The notes: generated by a model from the sequence alone, not told the origin. A stretch of 57,390 nt of DNA from Desulforhopalus sp. (GCA_024710585.1 JANJUM010000040.1:1-57390), one strand, 5' to 3'; positions 1 through 8,356 are shown, counted from the stretch's first letter. Translations and numbers: made by a program.

Positions 1-1
1 C

Positions 2-175
2 AGCGGCGACAGCCTGACCCACTGCGAGGAATGCGCGGCCCCGATTCCTGAAAAGCGCCGCCAGGCCCTGCCCGGGGTGCGACTCTGCATCGCCTGCCAG
101 AGCGAGATCGAACGACAGCAGCAGGATCTCACCCTCTATAACCGTCGCGGCAGCAAGGACAGCCAGCTGCGTTGA
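2..175 (+). CDS. TraR/DksA-type C4 zinc-finger protein (3' end only)
   Basis: This is the C-terminal part of a gene cut by the window edge; about 57 residues are visible before the TGA at 173-175. It reads HCEECAAPIPEKRRQALPGVRLCIACQSEIE, the four-cysteine zinc finger of the TraR/DksA/YbiI family, followed by a basic tail. Family members bind RNA polymerase in the secondary channel or are small relatives of unknown role. The start and any N-terminal coiled coil lie outside the window, so DksA proper cannot be told from a short YbiI-like protein. It is too short for the ORF track. Confidence 0.75.
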   Translation, partial: SGDSLTHCEECAAPIPEKRRQALPGVRLCIACQSEIERQQQDLTLYNRRGSKDSQLR

Positions 176-265
176 GCTTTCCGCAAAGGCACAATCCAGC
201 AGATTTTTCTCCCGTCAATTCCCGCCACGACAGGCGGCCATCTGCTCTTTCGCGGCGGCCTTGGC

Positions 266-745
266 CTATGTGCGACGCTCTTGCCGCCACTTCCAGGGCG
301 GCAAGGGATCGCGGTAGCGCCACAGCCCGCGCTTGCTGTCCCGTGCTTCGGCCTCGAGGCGCAGCAGGCTCGCGCATCGCACCTCGTCTCGGCAGTAGGC
401 GCGATAAACCCAGGCATAGCCGGAAAAGACCATCGTCTCGTTGATGCTTCTGCCGTCGACGGTCACCCAGGATACCGCCCGACCGTAGCTGTCCTCGTCG
501 AGTTCCTCGACCTCCACAACCTTGCCGGCGCAGAGGGCGGTGATCTCGCCCTTGGCCTTCTGCCCGAAGGCCTGTTTTTTTTCCGGCGCGTCGATGCCGT
601 AGAGACGGAGCTCCCGTTCCCGGCCATTATAAAGCACGGTCAGCGAGTCGCCATCGGCCACGCCGACAACCTTGGCCTGGTAGGCCTGGGCCGCAGGGGA
701 TAAGAAGAGCAGGGCGAGAAGTACGAGGAGAGCTGGACGCATCAT
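266..745 (-). CDS. Secreted staphylococcal-nuclease-like (SNase/TNase) endonuclease
   Basis: The 159-residue protein has a signal peptide (about residues 1-21, ending SPAAQA) followed by one SNase OB-fold. The catalytic pattern is intact: ADGDSLTV near residue 30, LRLYGIDAPE with Arg47, Asp52 and Glu55, and YGR with Arg89, matching R35, D40, E43 and R87 of staphylococcal nuclease. It should cleave DNA or RNA outside the cytoplasm with calcium. ATG codons occur at 745 and 742; I kept the first. It follows sodA on the same strand after 78 bp, so the two may be co-transcribed. Four extra cysteines could form disulfides. The family is clear; the biological role (nutrient scavenging or other) is inference. 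Confidence 0.87.
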   Translation of the reverse strand: MMRPALLVLLALLFLSPAAQAYQAKVVGVADGDSLTVLYNGRERELRLYGIDAPEKKQAFGQKAKGEITALCAGKVVEVEELDEDSYGRAVSWVTVDGRSINETMVFSGYAWVYRAYCRDEVRCASLLRLEAEARDSKRGLWRYRDPLPPWKWRQERRT

Positions 746-823
746 TTGCCTGTTAATCAGTGGGGGGGCGGGCTGGCCCGCACGGGGGCCTTCCCGCCCC
801 TCTGTTGCCTCAAGGTGGGCCCG

Positions 824-1429
824 TTACCTGCCGGCGGCGAGATAGAGCTCGTTGACCCGCTCCCAGTTGATGATGTGGAAGAAGGCACTGATGTACTCCG
901 GCCGCCGGTTCTGGTACTTGAGATAATAGGCGTGTTCCCACACGTCAAGGCCAAGCACCGGAGCCTTGCCGAGGGCCAGCGGCGAATCCTGGTTGGCGGT
1001 GGTGACGATCTCCAGCTCACCGCCGGACACCGTCAGCCAGGCCCAGCCGCTGCCGAAGAGCAGGGTGGCGGCGTTGGCGAAGGATTCGCGGAAGGCGTCG
1101 AGGCTGCCGAACTTCCTGGCGATGGCCTCCACCGCCGGGCCCTGCGCGGCGACGTCCTTTTTCAGCGTCGGCCAAAAGAAGCTGTGGTTGGCATGGCCGC
1201 CGCCGTGGTTGCGCACCGCGGTGCGAATGGCCTCGGGGACCTCGTCGAGACGGGCCACCAGGTTTTCGACGGGCAGTGCCTCCAGCGCCCCGTTGCCCTT
1301 GATGGCGGCGTTGAGCTTGTCGATATAGGTCTGGTGGTGCTTAGTGTGGTGGATCTCCATGGTTTTCGCGTCGATGAACGGTTCAAGCGCATCGTAGGCA
1401 TAGCCCAATGGGGGTAGCGTATGACTCAT
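824..1429 (-). CDS. sodA: Superoxide dismutase, Mn/Fe family (Mn-type signature)
   Basis: This 201-residue protein dismutates superoxide to O2 and H2O2 in the cytoplasm. Metal ligands are visible: His27 in EIHHTKHH, His in [11 protein letters not shown], and Asp and His in LDVWEHAYY. The segment TTANQDSPL and the ending [12 protein letters not shown] closely follow E. coli SodA, so manganese or cambialistic use is more likely than strict iron use. Length is normal. The ATG has AGGAG a few bases upstream. With rubrerythrin (43.2 kb) and a PerR-type regulator (36.1 kb), it belongs to the oxygen-defence set expected in an anaerobe that meets air. Confidence 0.95.
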   Translation of the reverse strand: MSHTLPPLGYAYDALEPFIDAKTMEIHHTKHHQTYIDKLNAAIKGNGALEALPVENLVARLDEVPEAIRTAVRNHGGGHANHSFFWPTLKKDVAAQGPAVEAIARKFGSLDAFRESFANAATLLFGSGWAWLTVSGGELEIVTTANQDSPLALGKAPVLGLDVWEHAYYLKYQNRRPEYISAFFHIINWERVNELYLAAGR

Positions 1430-1804
1430 GACATTCTCCTCTGTGCTGCATAAACGAGAAGTCCCTGGCGGGACATGTTTTCACCTGGCGGCGGGGCGGG
1501 CCCTGGCGGGGCGGCGCATCCCTGCCGCGTGAGGAAAACGTTTCGACAGCTCTAACTTTTGTCAATGGCTAATCGCCGGTCCGGGGCGATTCTCCCCGGT
1601 ATGGGTCTGACAAAACAGGGCTGGGCGAAAAAAGGGTGGATTTTTCCCATCGGGCGGAGGTATGAACCCTTGAGGAGATGGGTGCCGGCCCATGGCTGGA
1701 GGCAAGTCCCGCCGTGGGTGGGTATGGTCGGCCTGGTCCTGCCAGGCGGGGTAATCGGGCGACGTTGCCAGGAGATCGTGGCGACACCGCCGTTGGAGGA
1801 ACGC
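1430..1804. promoter_or_regulatory. Divergent intergenic region between sodA and a thioesterase gene, with a possible sodA promoter
   Basis: This 375-bp gap holds no convincing gene; the ORF reading through it (1559-2221) has its true start at 1805. On the minus strand a perfect TTGACA occurs at 1565-1560. Seventeen bases further toward sodA is AACGTT (1542-1537), a poor -10 sitting in the palindrome GAAACGTTTTC. This would give sodA a leader of roughly 100 nt. The -35 is strong and the -10 is weak. I saw no clear promoter for the plus-strand gene. Confidence 0.35.
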
Positions 1805-2221
1805 ATGTCGAGTGAAATGCCCGGAGAGCGGTTCGAGGTGCCGATAACCGTTGCCGCAGGCGATATCGATCTCTTCGATCACGTCAACAACGTCGTCTAC
1901 GTGCGCTGGGTCCAGGAGGTGTCAACCGCCCACTGGCTAGCGCGGGCGACGGAGGAGGAAAGGGCGGCCATCGGCTGGGTGGTGGTCCGTCACGAGATCG
2001 ACTACCAGAGCGCCGCCCGTCTTGGCGACGAGTTGGTGGCGCGCACCTGGGTCGGCGTCGCCGAGAAGAACATCTTCGAGCGTTTCGTCGAGTTCGTGCG
2101 CCCCGGCGATGGCAAGACCGTGGCCAGGGCGCGCACCCTGTGGTGCCCCATCGACCTGCGCACGCTGCGCCCGATGCGCGTCGGCAGGGAAATCTATCGG
2201 CGCTTCTCCCTGCCCCGCTGA
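1805..2221 (+). CDS. Acyl-CoA thioesterase, YbgC/FadM-like hotdog fold
   Basis: The 138-residue protein is a single 4HBT hotdog domain that should hydrolyse an acyl-CoA thioester in the cytoplasm. The signature is GDIDLFDHVNNVVYVRWVQE, where an Asp ahead of HVNN is the catalytic acid of the 4-hydroxybenzoyl-CoA thioesterase class. The ORF track begins at 1559, but ATG 1805 is preceded by TTGGAGGAACGC, an excellent Shine-Dalgarno sequence, and the 82 residues before it resemble no hotdog protein. It is followed after 47 bp by a second hotdog thioesterase of a different subfamily, suggesting an operon. The substrate is unknown. Confidence 0.82.
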   Translation: MSSEMPGERFEVPITVAAGDIDLFDHVNNVVYVRWVQEVSTAHWLARATEEERAAIGWVVVRHEIDYQSAARLGDELVARTWVGVAEKNIFERFVEFVRPGDGKTVARARTLWCPIDLRTLRPMRVGREIYRRFSLPR

Positions 2222-2268
2222 CCGGGCGGGAATCCAACGACTTTTTTCAATCCGGCAGGTCCGCGATC

Positions 2269-2772
2269 ATGACAACGCCACTTTCTTCCTCAGGGCAGCC
2301 CTGGCAGCCGCTGCCCAACATCGACAAGCACTGTTTCGGCTGCGGGCCGGACAATGTTCACGGGCTGCACATGACCTTCGCCCGCCGCGGCGACCAGGTG
2401 CGTGCCGCGCTGACCATCCCTGGCCAGTTTCGCGGCTGGAGCAATCTGGTGCACGGCGGCGTCATCGCCACCATTCTCGACGAGATCATGAGCTGGACGG
2501 CCATCGTCGTCGCCCGGCGCTTCATCCTCACCAGGAGCATGACGGTGCGTTACCACCGCCCCATCCATGTCGGTGCAACGGTCAGTGCCATAGGCGCCAT
2601 CACCGAGTGGCGCGGGGAGCGGCGGGCAACGGTGCGGGGCGAGATCTTCGATGACGGGGAGCGGCTCTGCGCCTCGGCGGAGGGGGATTTCGCCCTGTTT
2701 ACCAAAGAACAGTTCAGCTCCCTGGGGATCATCCCCGAAGAGGACCTGCGCCTCATGGCCGAGGGGCTGTAG
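2269..2772 (+). CDS. PaaI-family hotdog thioesterase
   Basis: This 167-residue protein contains the PaaI/4HBT pattern: CFGCGPDNVHGLHMTF, then GWSNLVHGGVIATILDEIMSW, with the HGG loop and the downstream Asp/Glu expected at the active site. It should hydrolyse small acyl- or aryl-CoA thioesters. The track starts at 2140, inside the preceding gene; ATG 2269 is preferred because it lies after that stop, although only a modest GGCAGG motif precedes it. It probably forms a two-gene operon with the YbgC-like thioesterase. The substrate cannot be read from the sequence. Confidence 0.8.
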   Translation: MTTPLSSSGQPWQPLPNIDKHCFGCGPDNVHGLHMTFARRGDQVRAALTIPGQFRGWSNLVHGGVIATILDEIMSWTAIVVARRFILTRSMTVRYHRPIHVGATVSAIGAITEWRGERRATVRGEIFDDGERLCASAEGDFALFTKEQFSSLGIIPEEDLRLMAEGL

Positions 2773-2825
2773 GGTTCCACCCGGCCCAAGCGCCATTTCT
2801 CCCGTGTTCCGCGGCCAGGCTGTCT

Positions 2826-3371
2826 CTAGCGGCCGCGCAGCAGGTCTTGTCGCCGCCCCTCGCGCAGGTCGCGGCGAACGTCGCGTTCGCTCCAGCCGCG
2901 ATCAATGATCATCTCACGATAGTAGCGCAGCTCGTTGCGCGACGGGGGCCGGCCGAGGACGTCCTCGAAAGAGCGCATCACCACCTCGCTGGGGTCGGTG
3001 CGCAAGCCCGGGGGCGGCGGCCAGGGTTTGTCGCCGGGGTGGTAGTCGTGGCGGGGCCGCTCGTAGCGGTCAAATCCGCCATAGACCCGGTAAACCACCT
3101 GGAATTCGGCGCGGCAGCCATTCTTGACGAGGATCTCCGACTCGTCGGCGAACCAGGTGCGGCCCTCCTGGCAGGGCTTGGTGGAGAGCTGCCGCACCAG
3201 GCGGATCTCCTCGATCTCCGATCTGCGTGGCGCCAGTGGCAGGGCGCACCTTCGCGAAGAGAAGTCCTTGCTCTCGCAGCGCAGGGTGTGGCGGATGGTC
3301 TCGCTCTCGGCGGGGCCGGCCAGGGCGGCGGTGATCACCGCGGCAAGCGTCACGGTCGTTATGGCGTTCAT
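2826..3371 (-). CDS. Exported DUF3011 domain protein
   Basis: The 181-residue protein has a signal peptide (MNAITTVTLAAVITAALAGPAES) and a DUF3011-like domain: LRCESKDFSSRRCALP, then VRQLSTKPC, then TWFADESEILVKNGCRAEFQVVY. The evenly spaced cysteines probably form disulfides in the periplasm. A proline-rich linker leads to a basic C-terminal segment with FEDVLGRPPSRNELRYYREMI. The ORF track starts at 3674; ATG 3371 is chosen for its AGGAG about 10 bases upstream and for the signal peptide. The function of DUF3011 is not known. The gene stands alone and is divergent from the crotonase gene. Confidence 0.75.
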   Translation of the reverse strand: MNAITTVTLAAVITAALAGPAESETIRHTLRCESKDFSSRRCALPLAPRRSEIEEIRLVRQLSTKPCQEGRTWFADESEILVKNGCRAEFQVVYRVYGGFDRYERPRHDYHPGDKPWPPPPGLRTDPSEVVMRSFEDVLGRPPSRNELRYYREMIIDRGWSERDVRRDLREGRRQDLLRGR

Positions 3372-3495
3372 GGCGTGGGTGTTGGCTCCTGAAGGGGGTG
3401 AGAGATGCGGCCCGCAGGGGCGGCGGGCCGGGCCGACAAGGATTCCGCCGGGGCGGGAGGAGGGGCGGCCCAGCGTGGCCTGCCTGCCGCCCTCT

Positions 3496-3515
3496 TCCCT
3501 GTTGTACCACAGGGA
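3496..3515 (-). promoter_or_regulatory. Inverted repeat over an extended -10 element upstream of the DUF3011 gene
   Basis: TCCCTGT-tgtacc-ACAGGGA is a perfect 7-bp inverted repeat with a 6-bp spacer. Read on the minus strand, the centre contains TGGTACAAC, an extended -10 (TGn plus TACAAC) directed toward the DUF3011 gene about 125 bp away. A repeat covering the -10 is the usual arrangement of a repressor site. In the rest of the 317-bp gap (3372-3688), a TTGACA at 3588-3593 lies upstream of the crotonase gene, but with only a weak -10 match. Confidence 0.35.
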
Positions 3516-3688
3516 CCAAGGCGAACGAAAGGAAAAGATCGGCTCGTGCGGAGGGGCAGGCGGCAGCCTCCGAGGGCAGCGATGTTCTTGACAAATACGC
3601 AAAATGGGGGAATCGTGCGCTGTCACCCGCTTTTCGGCGCAGTCTTCCACCACCACCGCAGTCGCAACAGGCACAAGGGAGGAACACT

Positions 3689-4468
3689 ATGCAATTCGCA
3701 ACGATTCTTGTCGAGAAAACCCCCACCCACGTCGGCATCGTCACCCTCAACCGGCCGGAGCAGCTCAACACCTTTACCAGCGAGATGGCCGGGGAGCTGC
3801 ATGCCGCCCTGCTGGCCATGGAAAAGGACGAGGAGGTGCGGGTGGTGCTGCTGAAGAGCTCCGGGCGCGCCTTCTGCGCCGGTATCGATGTCAAGGAGCT
3901 GGAGGGCAAGTCGGCCAACGACTACCGCCGCTGGATCGAGTGGATGGAGAACCCGCTGGTGGCCATCTCCACCATGAAAAAGCCGGTCATCGCCCAGCTG
4001 CAGGGGGTGGCCACCGCCAACGGCATGGGGCTGGCCGCCGCCGCCGACCTGGTCATCGCCTCCGAGCGTGTCAAGATGGGCCTCACCGCCATCAACGTCG
4101 GCCTCAACTGTGTCGGCCCGATTCTCCCGGTGATGCGCTGCGTCGGCCGCAAGAAGGCCCTCGAGCTGCTCCTCTACGGCAACCTTCTCAAGGCCCAGGA
4201 GGCCATGGAACTGGGCCTGGTCAACCGGGTGGTACCCCATGAGGAGCTCGACGGCGAAGCCCTCAAGTGGGCGGAAGACCTGGCGACGAGGAGCCCGCTG
4301 GCGGTGCAGATCGCCAAGAGCGCCTTCTATCAAGCCGAAGACATGGAATACCACAAGCAGTTCCACTATATGAACGAGGCCTTCGCCCGACTCTGCACCA
4401 CCGAGGACGCCCACGAGGGGGTGGCGGCCTTTCTCGGCAAGAGAAATCCGCAGTGGAAGCTGCGATAG
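3689..4468 (+). CDS. Crotonase-fold enoyl-CoA hydratase/isomerase family protein, ECHDC3-like, lacking both hydratase glutamates
   Basis: This 259-residue protein has the crotonase fold: NRPEQLNTFTSEM, the first oxyanion-hole segment SSGRAFCAGIDVKEL, and the second, LQGVATANGMGLAAAADLVIAS. Aligned by eye with mitochondrial enoyl-CoA hydratase, Glu144 falls on Gly in GLAAAAD and Glu164 on Ala in LTAINVGL, so classical hydration is doubtful. The INVGL segment resembles ECHDC3-type members. It may act on an acyl-CoA by another chemistry. ATG 3689 has AAGGGAGGAACACT in front; the track start at 3398 is not used. It is followed by an MFS gene 103 bp on. Confidence 0.8.
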   Translation: MQFATILVEKTPTHVGIVTLNRPEQLNTFTSEMAGELHAALLAMEKDEEVRVVLLKSSGRAFCAGIDVKELEGKSANDYRRWIEWMENPLVAISTMKKPVIAQLQGVATANGMGLAAAADLVIASERVKMGLTAINVGLNCVGPILPVMRCVGRKKALELLLYGNLLKAQEAMELGLVNRVVPHEELDGEALKWAEDLATRSPLAVQIAKSAFYQAEDMEYHKQFHYMNEAFARLCTTEDAHEGVAAFLGKRNPQWKLR

Positions 4469-4571
4469 GGTTTGACTTTCCCCGGTCGATGGCGATTATA
4501 TGGCGCTGTCGACGCTCCCGTGAAGGGTCCTGCCGGCTCTCACCACCTCTTTTCCGCAACGGGACCCTGTC

Positions 4572-5726
4572 ATGTCGACCAATCTCAAGATCCTCTTCGC
4601 CCTGACCCTGATCCACTTCACCGGCGATTTCTACACCGCCTTCATCACCCCGCTTTTCCCGGTCTTCGTCGACAAGCTCGGCTTGAGCCTCACTGAGATC
4701 GGGGTCATTGCCGGGATGATGCGCCTGCTCGCCTTCATCATCCAGCCGACCGTCGGCTACTTCGCCGACCGTTACGCCACCCGGGCCTTCATGTTCATCG
4801 GCCTGGCCCTGCCCATCGTCTTCATCCCCCTGTCGGGGGTCTCGCCCAACTTCTGGGCGCTCCTCTTCTGCGTTGCTCTCGGCTCGATCGGCTCGTCGAT
4901 GTTCCACCCCTCGGTGACCGGCATGGTGCCGCTCTACGCCGGCAGCAAGGCCGGGTTGTCGATGTCGGTGTTCAATACCGGCGGGACGTTGGCCTTCGGT
5001 CTCGGGCCACTGTTCATCACCTGGTATGTGGCTTCCTTTGGCCTGGAAGCAATGCCGTGGACGATGATCGCCGGGCTGCTGCTGCTGATCTACCTCTACC
5101 GTGTCATTCCCCGGCCGCAGAGCGAGGGCATGCGCCGCAACGGGTTCATCGGCGCGCTCAAGGAGAGCCTCGGCGCGGCGTGGAAGATCGTCGCCCTCAT
5201 CTGGCTGGTCATGCTGCTGCGCGCCATCACCGGCCAGGCCTTCCTCACCTTCATGCCGGTGCTCTATGTGCAGGAAGGCTTCAGCGTCGTCTCGGCCGGG
5301 GCGATCTATTCCATCTTTACCGTTTCCGGAACTATCAGCGGCCTGCTCGCCGGCCATATCTCCGACCGCATCGGCTTCAAGCCGGTCTTTTTCTTCTCCT
5401 ACCTGTGCATGGCCCCGGCCCTGTGGCTCCTCATGCAGCTCGAGGGGCAATGGGTCTATTTCGGGGCGGCCCTGGCCGGGGGCTTCGTGCTCGCGCCGCT
5501 GCCTCTCGGGGTGACCATGGCCCAGACCCTGGCGCCCAAGGGGCGGTCGATGGTGGCCAGTTTGATGATGGGCTTCGCCTATGGGCTGGGCGGGGCGATC
5601 ACCCCCATCATCGGGCGGCTCGCCGACCATTTCGCCATCCGCCCGGTGCTGACCGCGATGGCGGTGGTACCGCTCTTCACCTTGCCGATCATCGCCATCT
5701 TTCCCAGGGTGAAGAGCAACGGCTGA
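4572..5726 (+). CDS. MFS transporter, fosmidomycin-resistance-like
   Basis: The 384-residue protein has about 12 transmembrane segments and the MFS loop 2-3 motif as GYFADRYATR. The opening (LIHFTGDFYTAFITPLFPVFVDKLGLSLTEIGVIAG) and the segment SMFHPSVTGMVPLYAGSKAG, with its FHP motif, are typical of the Fsr (fosmidomycin resistance) branch. It most likely exports a small compound using the proton gradient across the inner membrane. It follows the crotonase gene on the same strand and may share its transcript. The substrate is not predictable. Confidence 0.85.
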   Translation: MSTNLKILFALTLIHFTGDFYTAFITPLFPVFVDKLGLSLTEIGVIAGMMRLLAFIIQPTVGYFADRYATRAFMFIGLALPIVFIPLSGVSPNFWALLFCVALGSIGSSMFHPSVTGMVPLYAGSKAGLSMSVFNTGGTLAFGLGPLFITWYVASFGLEAMPWTMIAGLLLLIYLYRVIPRPQSEGMRRNGFIGALKESLGAAWKIVALIWLVMLLRAITGQAFLTFMPVLYVQEGFSVVSAGAIYSIFTVSGTISGLLAGHISDRIGFKPVFFFSYLCMAPALWLLMQLEGQWVYFGAALAGGFVLAPLPLGVTMAQTLAPKGRSMVASLMMGFAYGLGGAITPIIGRLADHFAIRPVLTAMAVVPLFTLPIIAIFPRVKSNG

Positions 5727-5951
5727 ACGCGGGCGAGGCGTTGAGGAGCGCGGAGAGCGTGTCCGCGCAGCTTCCGAGGGCGCGTTACCTGCCTCGCAGA
5801 GTACCTTCCCGGGCCCGGCGATTGGTGGCGCCAGGTGAGAGGGGTGCCTGGTCGTAACGAGGCCGCAGCCGCGCGCTGACTATCTTTTTTGCTCGATGGC
5901 TGGTGGGGTGCGAAAAGGCTGTGGATGGTGGGCGGGAGCTGGTGTACACTA

Positions 5952-5965
5952 TACAGCTTGCTGTA
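5952..5965. promoter_or_regulatory. 14-bp palindrome TACAGC-tt-GCTGTA
   Basis: A perfect 6-bp inverted repeat with a 2-bp centre lies 51 bp upstream of the DUF486 gene, in the locally AT-rich stretch TGTACACTATACAG. It is placed where a small dimeric regulator could bind. No -35/-10 pair is convincing, so it is recorded only as a possible operator. Confidence 0.25.
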
Positions 5966-6016
5966 AATGGGGCGGAGCGAGGCTCCGCAGGTCTATGCCG
6001 TGAAACCCGGGTCGCC

Positions 6017-6373
6017 ATGAACAGATTTGCCATTACCGTATTCCTGCTCTGCTGCAGCAATGTCTTCATGACTTTCGCCTGGTACGGGCACCTGCGCAAC
6101 CACGCCCACAAGCCGTGGATCATCGCCGCCCTGCTCAGCTGGGGGATCGCCCTGTTCGAATACCTTCTGCAGGTGCCGGCCAATCGCGTCGGCCATCAGA
6201 TCATGCCGGTGGGACAGCTGAAGATCCTCCAGGAGGTCATCACCCTCTTCGTCTTCGTGCCCTTTTCCATCTTCTACATGAAGGAAAAGCTCTCCCTCGA
6301 TTATCTCTGGGCCGGGTGCTGTCTGCTCGGGGCGGTCTTCTTTCTCTTCCGCAGCAAGCTCTTTCCCGCCTGA
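6017..6373 (+). CDS. DMT-family membrane protein (DUF486)
   Basis: This small protein of 118 residues has four transmembrane segments and matches the DUF486 branch of the drug/metabolite transporter superfamily: NVFMTFAWYGHL, the middle ALFEYLLQVPANRVGH and the end LAGAVFFLF-like GAVFFLFRSK. Members are about 115 residues long, which decides for ATG 6017 rather than the track start at 5903. It sits in the inner membrane and may work as a dimer. Transport activity is inferred from the fold only. It is followed by another small membrane protein 40 bp downstream. Confidence 0.82.
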   Translation: MNRFAITVFLLCCSNVFMTFAWYGHLRNHAHKPWIIAALLSWGIALFEYLLQVPANRVGHQIMPVGQLKILQEVITLFVFVPFSIFYMKEKLSLDYLWAGCCLLGAVFFLFRSKLFPA

Positions 6374-6413
6374 GAAGGAGACTGAACTTGCCAGAGAAGA
6401 GAGAGGGAAGACA

Positions 6414-6812
6414 ATGAATTCGGAAGGAGGGCGGCAGAGGGACGGTGCCATGGGCAGGATCGGCGCTCGGCCCTTCTGGGTGCTCGGCCTGTCGATCGCC
6501 GTCAGGGCGGTCCACCTCGTTGGCGCCGGCGTGGTGCTGGCTGTCTTTCTCCATGGTGATGCCCTGCCGGAACTGCGCGGCTACTCGGTGCTCGCTACAG
6601 CGAGCGGTTTCCTGCTGCTCGGCAGTGAGTGGCTGCGTCACCGCCAGTTGTGGCGGGAACTGGCCGGGGTGGTGACCCTGGTGAAAATAATCTTGTTGGG
6701 AGCGGTGTTCCATGGTCTTTTCCCGGGAAGGGAGACGATGCTGCTGCTCTTTGTCGCCGCCGTCTTGGCGGCCCATGCCCCGAAGACGGTGCGGCACCGG
6801 CTGCTCTTCTAA
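6414..6812 (+). CDS. Small integral membrane protein of unknown function
   Basis: The 132-residue protein has about four hydrophobic segments after a polar N-terminus (MNSEGGRQRDGAMGRIGARP). I do not recognise a family; the layout loosely recalls small four-helix proteins such as PsiE, but no motif supports this. ATG 6414 has GAGAGGGAAGACA just upstream. The next gene in the same direction (cNMP-PilZ) starts 83 bp later, so it could belong to that transcript. Confidence 0.6.
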   Translation: MNSEGGRQRDGAMGRIGARPFWVLGLSIAVRAVHLVGAGVVLAVFLHGDALPELRGYSVLATASGFLLLGSEWLRHRQLWRELAGVVTLVKIILLGAVFHGLFPGRETMLLLFVAAVLAAHAPKTVRHRLLF

Positions 6813-6895
6813 GCCCTTGTCGCCGCTGGTCGGCGCTGCCCGTGCGGCGCCGCTGTTCCCCGGCCATGCCGGAAGAGGATGAAAGGTACCTGTCG

Positions 6896-8338
6896 ATGCA
6901 TTCCTTTTTACGAAAACTTGCACGAGTGACGACGGTACAGGAGGTGCTGCTGCTCTCCTTCGACGGGGTGGTGCTCTATCGCAGCCTCGCCGGCGGTGAG
7001 CTGCCCGGAGGGGAGGAGAATCCGGCCTGGGCGGCGGTTCTCGACAATCTCGAAGGGGCGGCTGCGGCGGAGTTCTGCTTCGCCGATGGTCGCTATTGCC
7101 TGCGGCGCATCCCCCTGGGGGTGATTGCCGTCGGGCTGCGCGGCGACACCGCCCTGGTCGCCATCCGTCAGGCTTTCGACAGCGTTGCCGAGAAACTTGC
7201 CGACGCCGCCATGTGCCGCAAGGTGCTGCAGGCCATGCTGCCCCAGATGGACGAGGGGGGGAGGACCTATCTCTCCGCCCTGCTTGTCCGTCAGGGCGAG
7301 GAGCAACGGGCCTTGGCGCCTGCGGCGCAGACCGCTGTTGGCGGTGGCGACGACGAGGCGGAAGTCCAGGCGGCGCTGGCCGGAGGCGACAAACAGCTGG
7401 CCATCGAACTGATCATGGAGAAGATCGGCCGCTACGCCCGCGGCCACCGCTTCGAAGAGGCCGAGCGGTTGCGCGAGCGTCTGCTGGAGATCGACCCCAT
7501 GGCCCTGCTGGCGGGGATTCGTGCCGCCGAGCTGATCGAGGAGGAAAAGACTGCTTCCATCGGTCTCGATGTGCAGTCGACCTGGAAAGACCTGCTGCGC
7601 AGCCTGTCCCGCGAGGAGTTCGCCGCCCTCTACCATGCCGCCCCAGAGCGCAGCTATGTCGATGGCGAGGTCGTGGTGCGCCATGGGGAGTTCAACGCCT
7701 CCCTCTTTCTCGTCAACGGCGGGCAGGTGCAGATGGTCGCCGAGAGTGATGGGCGCCAGGTGCTGCTGTGGACCTATGGGCCGGGGGAGATCGTCGGCGC
7801 CGAGAATTTCTTCGACGCTTCGGTGTGGACAGTCGATGTGGTCAGTCGCGGGGCGCAGTTGTCGGTGCTGCGCCGCGGCAGGCTGATCGCCTTGAAGGAG
7901 AGCCAGCCGGCATTGTATGGCAAGCTCCAGGACTACTGCGCCAGATTTCCCACCACCGGCGCGCTCTTCCAGAAGAACCGCCGCTCACGGCGCGTCCACG
8001 AGCGGCGCAGGGCCCAGGGGCGGGTGGTCATCGACCTTCTCGACAACCAGGGCAGCGACACCGGCTTGACCGCCAAGGGCGAGTTGCTCGACCTCTCCCG
8101 CGGCGGTGTCGCCCTGACCTTGCGCTTCTCGAAGAAAAAGAGTGCCGCCGCCCTGCTCGGCAAGATGATCCGTATCCATTTGCGGCCCAAGTCGGCCGTT
8201 GATCCCCTGCAGCGCACCGGCACGGTGATGGCGGTGCGCTGCCACGACTTCGTCGGCAACGAATATTCCCTGCACGTCCGTTTCGAGACCGAGCTTCCCG
8301 GCAACGAGGTGACGCAGCTGACCAGCGCCGCGCGCTGA
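6896..8338 (+). CDS. Cyclic-nucleotide-binding (CNB) plus PilZ domain signalling protein
   Basis: The 480-residue cytoplasmic protein has three parts. Residues about 1-120 (VQEVLLLSFDGVVLYRSL) resemble a small roadblock-like sensor fold. Residues about 235-350 form a CNB domain (YVDGEVVVRHGEFNASLFLVNGGQVQMV, then YGPGEIVGAENFF). Residues about 362-475 form a PilZ domain with an RRSRRVHERRR arginine cluster and LLDLSRGGVAL, the RxxxR and DxSxxG signature of c-di-GMP binding. No DNA-binding domain is present, so it is not a CRP-type activator. The CNB phosphate cassette is not typical, so cAMP binding is uncertain. I chose ATG 6896 because GAAAGG precedes it; ATG 6866 has no Shine-Dalgarno sequence. 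It is convergent with the DUF4388 regulator. Confidence 0.8.
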   Translation: MHSFLRKLARVTTVQEVLLLSFDGVVLYRSLAGGELPGGEENPAWAAVLDNLEGAAAAEFCFADGRYCLRRIPLGVIAVGLRGDTALVAIRQAFDSVAEKLADAAMCRKVLQAMLPQMDEGGRTYLSALLVRQGEEQRALAPAAQTAVGGGDDEAEVQAALAGGDKQLAIELIMEKIGRYARGHRFEEAERLRERLLEIDPMALLAGIRAAELIEEEKTASIGLDVQSTWKDLLRSLSREEFAALYHAAPERSYVDGEVVVRHGEFNASLFLVNGGQVQMVAESDGRQVLLWTYGPGEIVGAENFFDASVWTVDVVSRGAQLSVLRRGRLIALKESQPALYGKLQDYCARFPTTGALFQKNRRSRRVHERRRAQGRVVIDLLDNQGSDTGLTAKGELLDLSRGGVALTLRFSKKKSAAALLGKMIRIHLRPKSAVDPLQRTGTVMAVRCHDFVGNEYSLHVRFETELPGNEVTQLTSAAR

Positions 8339-8356
8339 CGGCCTTCGTTCAGGCCG
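8339..8356. terminator. Hairpin between convergent genes
   Basis: CGGCCT-tcgttc-AGGCCG forms a 6-bp GC stem starting at the stop of the CNB-PilZ gene and running into the end of the opposing DUF4388 gene. It has no T-tract, so it may pause or protect both transcripts rather than terminate them alone. Confidence 0.3.

Noticed and set aside
4263-5630. 455-residue minus-strand ORF
   Set aside because: It is antisense to the MFS gene, very rich in Arg, Gly, Glu and His, with no fold.
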